A stretch of 64,000 nt of DNA, from NCBI GenBank assembly GCA_021014945.1, contig MU266404.1:47807-111806 (forward strand), read 5' to 3'. Of the stretch, positions 60,139 to 64,000 are shown piece by piece. Origin of the DNA: Leucogyrophana mollusca (taxonomy: Eukaryota; Basidiomycota; Agaricomycetes; Boletales). Every line of letters begins with the position of its first letter. Within the stretch, counting starts at the first letter, position 1. Under the pieces are notes generated by a model. The model saw only the letters and a list, made by a program, of their open reading frames with translations. It had not been told where the DNA came from and made no database searches. The position numbers were made by a program, and so were the translations under genes.

Positions 60139-62267
60139 TTATGCCGCGGTCTCGGCCTGAACCATTTGGGTCAGTGTCTCCAAGGTCATGCCTGGAGAAC
60201 GGGGTCTAATGCGACATGGAAATGGGACGGGGCGGCTGTAATGACAGACATCTTAACAAGACAACATTTGAAAAGCGGGCAGGGACCCACCTTGCAGCCC
60301 CATAGGTCCACTTTGGCTCGAATTCCTCCGACTTGATGAAGTTAAAGATGGATAGCATAGACGTGATGGCCGACCACAGTGACGCCTCTGCTAGGTGTCT
60401 CCCCACGCAAAATCTGCGTCCAAACCCGAACGCAAAGTCGGGTTTCTCATCGATAAGATTCCCGTCCGCATTGAGCCAACGGTCAGGGTTGAAGTCGGAA
60501 GCATTTGGGTACTTGGCTTCATTACGCGACATCGCCCTAGGAGAACTCGTGAAATGCGCCACTCGAGATGCAGACTGCGGTTACGCACCAAGCATTCGCG
60601 ATTACAGTTGCACCTGCAACCCGGGCGTTGGAGTCAATAGATAGAACACCATATGCCCAACCAAAAGTCAGAAACTAACCTTTGGGAATAATGTATCCCC
60701 CAAATACGTCGCTATTTGTGGTAGCATGGGCGAGACCTGACCACAATCAATATTAACGGACGCGATCACTGCCAGTTACCACATACCTAATGGTAAAACG
60801 GGATGCCATCTTAGTGTCTCACGGATGACCGCTTCCACGAAAGGTAGTGAGTCTCTGTCATCGAACGTGGGGAGCCTGTCCGTGCCCACAATCGCATCGA
60901 TCTCCTCTTGAGCTCGCTGCTGTATTTGTGGGTTCAATACCATAGCGAGAACGAAGTTGAGCAACGCTGAGGTAGTCTGTAGCAGCGTTAAAAAAGCAGC
61001 AGTAATATGTATGTACTGGAACTCACCGTCTCTGCACCAGCTAGGTAACTTGTCGTTAGCACAGTCATATCTCGTTTAAGGGGGGAAGTCAAAAACCGAC
61101 CTAAGAACGCAGTCGCAGAAACGCCTTTGATTGCCTCACAGCGAAGTGGATCGGCCACTTCCCCCCCTTGCTTCACTGCTTCGGAGACCATGGATCTGAC
61201 TGCGGTGCCAGAAGCCTACATGTGTTGTTAGGGCCTGGGGCTCAATAGACTCGGAGAACCAACCATCCTGTCCTGCACATACTTGAAAGGAGCTTCCACC
61301 ATTTCGGCAGTATACTTACGGCATTCAACAACCTCCCGCTGGAATGATACACCCGGGAACCAACTTGGAATGCTCTTGACTGTACACAGAAACCGAATCA
61401 GAGGAGATTTGGCGTGAAACGATCGACCCAACTCACGAGCTGGGAATGAAGCGAGTAAGGCAGCACGTTCCGGGGACACTACTTTGGTAACGACAGTCGC
61501 AGCCCTTTCGACGACATTGACAAGATGGTCATTGCGGGGTGCGGTCGTATAACCGTACACAATAGACATGATGATCGAGGCAGAGAATCTGCAATGCAAC
61601 AATTGCATTAGCGATGAGCAACAGTGTCGAAAGCTACTTACAGCTGCAGATGTGCTTCATAATCCTCAGGGAAACCATGCAGGTTGATCAAGAGTTCGCG
61701 AGCCTTTCGCAGTTGAGTAGGCAAGTAAGTAATAGATGCGGCTGGCCTAAACGCTTGATGGAGGATCCTTCGGTGCATCCTCCATGTGTCTCCATATCCC
61801 AGGAGCGCAGAGACAAACGACAAACCAACTCTGCCAAGTCATAAGTGTGCAGCCAGCGAACAAGACAAAGGCACCCACAGTTCATTGACAGACCTAAATG
61901 GCCTGTCGGAATAATTGTGTGAACGCTTTTCTAGCAAAGCTTTGGCCACATCCTCGGAGTTTATTACAATGATGTCCAGATTGAGGACACGAGAATATAT
62001 GAGATCACCTTGATACTGTGAATCGAGATGGCGAGCGTAAGATTCCAGGAGTGACCTACCATAAGTTGCTCCCCATTCTGTGTAGCTGATCCATGGTTCG
62101 TCTGGCTTGACATCGAGGGCGTTGCCCAAGACAGGAAGAGGAGGGGGGCCAGGGGGCAAGAGCAGGGGGAGCGCATTTCTCCCACGCTTCCTCACCACAC
62201 TGATGATAGTAACTCCAAGGATACAAAATAGAGCGATGGTGGAAGTCTCAGCGAAACTAGACATCAT
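60139..62267 (-). CDS. Cytochrome P450 monooxygenase (P450 C)
   Basis: ATG at 62265-62267 opens MMSSFAETSTIALFCILGVT, the anchor, then LLLPPGPPPLPVLGNALDV and YTEWGATYGDLIYSRVLNL (after an in-frame 51-base intron). Later exons hold AETVSSST-like I-helix sequence, IRETLRWHPVLPLG (ExxR), GLAHATTNSDVFGGYIIPKG, FNPDRWLNADG (PERW region) and FGFGRRFCVGRHLAEA (heme loop). The C-terminus is VPFPCRIRPRSPGMTLETL and ends AETAA at 60139. All catalytic hallmarks are intact. Its paralogue at 63107 is broken. The gene belongs to the OrdA-like group; substrate unknown. Confidence 0.88.
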
Positions 62268-62382
62268 GGGGTGGAAATTAGTTTGTAAAGTAAGAGAAAG
62301 ATTGCAGCTTTTTGTATCAGAAGGAGACATACTATTGGTACCATCATGCATCATGTCAAATGAGGCATACATACATGGCGAT

Positions 62383-62550
62383 GTTGGCACCGCATGACAC
62401 GGAGGATGCGGTCTCGGAACCAAACATTTCGTGGCCGTATGACAGAGATAGCATCCGTGTCCTTGGGGACCCATAACGCAGAGGACGCGGTCTCGGAACC
62501 AAACATTTCGTGGTTGTGTGATAAAGATAGCATCCGTGTCCTTTGGGGGC
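62383..62550 (-). repeat. 79-bp tandem duplication upstream of P450 C
   Basis: Two head-to-tail copies of a 79-base unit containing GCGGTCTCGGAACCAAACAT and AGATAGCATCCGTGTCCTT. The shared GCGGTCTCGG block starts at 62408 and 62487. The flanks hold a partial third start (TTTGGGGGCCCATC near 62545). The copies differ at about a dozen sites. They lie 120-280 bases upstream of the P450 C start codon. Confidence 0.8.
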
Positions 62551-63106
62551 CCATCGCTACTGTATCCTCGTAAACCTAAGTCCCTACGATTCGATGGGGC
62601 AGTGATAGTGACGTCCAGGAGGACTGTACGACCGACCATGATCGGAAAAACATCCAAGGCAGTAGGCGAGTAACGCCACTGAAGTGGTGACCTATCCATG
62701 AACTCGTGCCGAGCGCGTATCCGATAATTTCGTGAGCGCAGATATGTGGCATAGCTTGCTCAATGCTGTCCTGAAACTTGAATTGAAGGCACCAGCAGCT
62801 TCCCTGTCATTCCAACTAATTTCGGGTACCGTTGACGTCGTATCTTTGTGGTGGTAAATGGGAAAAGGTGCTTTGTGCAAGTTCGCGCGGGTTTGGCGGG
62901 TTAATCGGCTGACGTTACAGCTTCCAAGTCTCGGGGCACATAACCTCCCGATTGACGTAATATCCAGTATCCAACCAATCAAGTGGCATAAAAGAGCGAT
63001 TTGAATACATGCTGATTTCGCGCGTCAATTCAATTTTCAGAGGTGATATCACAGGTTCAATGTTGTTAGGCAGCTTCCACTGCAACTCCATGGTGTATAC
63101 TCGTCG

Positions 63107-63690
63107 TCACGCACTACCTTGAATGAGCCGGGTCAGTTTTTCTAAGCTCATGCTCGGAGACGGGGTGTGATCTGGCACTGAAAGGGAATAGGATGGCTGT
63201 AAAATTTCCAGATAATGGCATCAACGGACATGATGCGCACAAGTAAGTCACGTACAGGCCTACCTCGCGGCTGCAAATGTCCACTTTGGCTCAAAATCCT
63301 CCGATTCGAAAAGTCGAAAATCGCCAACATCATCTGAGGCTATGCCGGACCGCATAAATTGCCTCTGTTAGGGGTTTCCCGGGGCAAAATCTGCGTCCGA
63401 AGCCGAAACAAAAGCCGGGTGTATCATCAATGAGAGTTCCGTCTGCAGCAAGCCAACGCTCGGGCTTGAATTCTGAGGCATTTGGAAAACCTAGCCACAT
63501 CGCGTGATATTGCCCTAAGATGCGATATTTGATTGTATGGTTAGTGGTATGATCAAGTGAGAAAACCCCAACTTACACACCAAACATTCACAACCACGGT
63601 TGTAGCTGCGGTATAAGCCGTCAAACTCAAGGATTAACTTTAGATAGCGGGATACCGACCTTTGGCACCAGAGGCACAGCCCTTTTCGCG
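63107..63690 (-). pseudogene. Frameshifted P450 copy (C-terminal part)
   Basis: The reverse strand aligns by eye with the last exons of P450 C: TTVVVNVW, AISRDVAR, NASEFKPERWLAADGTL, FGFGRRFCPGKPL, LAIFDF, ESEDFEPKWTFAAA, HPIPFQCQITPR and SMSLEKLTRLIQGSA. At least four changes of frame are needed: an extra T after DVARF, a shift near EAIYAV, another between IFDF and ESEDF, and a lost base after ITPR. The heme Cys itself is kept (RRFCPG). No intact I-helix or N-terminal region was found to the window edge. A dead duplicate of a P450 gene. Confidence 0.78.
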
Positions 63691-64000
63691 GTTGCCACAG
63701 ATTGGGGGGAGAACTCGGGGATAGATTGTAAATGTGTGACTGGACACGTGTCACCCTCGGATTCATCAACGAATTTATTGTACGCAGTCGGATGTGTGAC
63801 AGGCACGAATCCAACAATACGGATTTATTAATCGGTGCATATACGAATTTAACATCTGATGCAGAGAGTCTTTGTCAGCCACAGAGTCAACCACAGAGCC
63901 AGAATCTGTGGTCGGGTTCGTGGCACCCGTAGATAGAAATACGTTCTCAAGATCTGTGATAGGAACAGATTCTGTCACGAACAGTGAGTCTGGGCCCATC
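63691..64000. other. Right-edge sequence with a short hairpin, unassigned
   Basis: On the minus strand an open stretch from 64000 (VTESVPITDLENVFLSTG, then SVVDSVADKDSLHQM) looks non-random but matches no P450 region. A perfect 7-base inverted repeat ACCACAG/CTGTGGT with a 9-base loop sits at 63890-63912. It could be the next gene or an insertion in the pseudogene; it is cut by the window. Confidence 0.3.

Noticed and set aside
61839..62699. 286-codon frame extending P450 C upstream through the tandem repeat
   Set aside because: Extra N-terminal residues encode repeat-derived sequence without P450 features; the ATG at 62267 begins the usual anchor.

Overview
The window reads as nuclear DNA of a basidiomycete fungus, probably an Agaricomycete. 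Genes are dense, lie on both strands and are cut by many short introns (about 50-70 nt, GT...AG). Recognisable products are eukaryotic housekeeping proteins mixed with families expanded in mushrooms: several P450s, a CBM1 secreted protein, an HGDLKG-type TKL kinase, a STAND-like ATPase, a WD40 protein and a proline/RS-rich coiled-coil protein. No bacterial operons, rRNA operon, CRISPR array, complete tRNA or intact transposon was seen. Gene models were spliced by eye from reading frames, GT/AG signals and family memory. Where no exon limits are given, treat the span as approximate.

Left part (1-16.3 kb): the N-terminus of an unknown minus-strand gene; an AGC-type protein kinase; a 35-residue ORF ending in CGGCC behind a CT-rich leader; a WRN-type 3'-5' exonuclease divergent from a MATE transporter; an unrecognised two-exon ORF; a hotdog thioesterase; then about 2.5 kb of decayed sequence with a truncated tRNA-Leu-like 5' half.

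Centre (16.3-34.2 kb): proteasome subunit beta-4 (PRE1), an F-box-like protein, MRE11, a GDP-sugar transporter of the SLC35C/TPT type, a P450, RNA polymerase III subunit RPC34 with a large charged insertion, a promethin-like membrane protein on a divergent promoter, a CBM1 secreted protein and a second P450.

Right part (36-64 kb): a WD40 protein and a rhodopsin-like fungal membrane protein whose coding ends overlap; an IGHMBP2/SMUBP2-type SF1 helicase; an unknown protein and a TKL kinase; a STAND-like ATPase; a decayed proline/RS-rich coiled-coil gene lying between two direct copies of the tail of a RING-finger gene; the RING gene itself; a second sugar-phosphate/nucleotide-sugar transporter; a third P450 with a tandem repeat in its upstream region; and a related, multiply frameshifted P450 pseudogene at the right edge.

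No single pathway ties the window together. Genome maintenance is represented by MRE11, the WRN-like exonuclease and the SMUBP2-type helicase. Secretion and sugar transport are represented by two transporters and the CBM1 protein. Oxidative metabolism is represented by three P450s and one dead copy. The least explained items are the CGGCC micro-protein, the unknown C-terminal domain of the CBM1 protein and the ORF at 11.1-11.5 kb.
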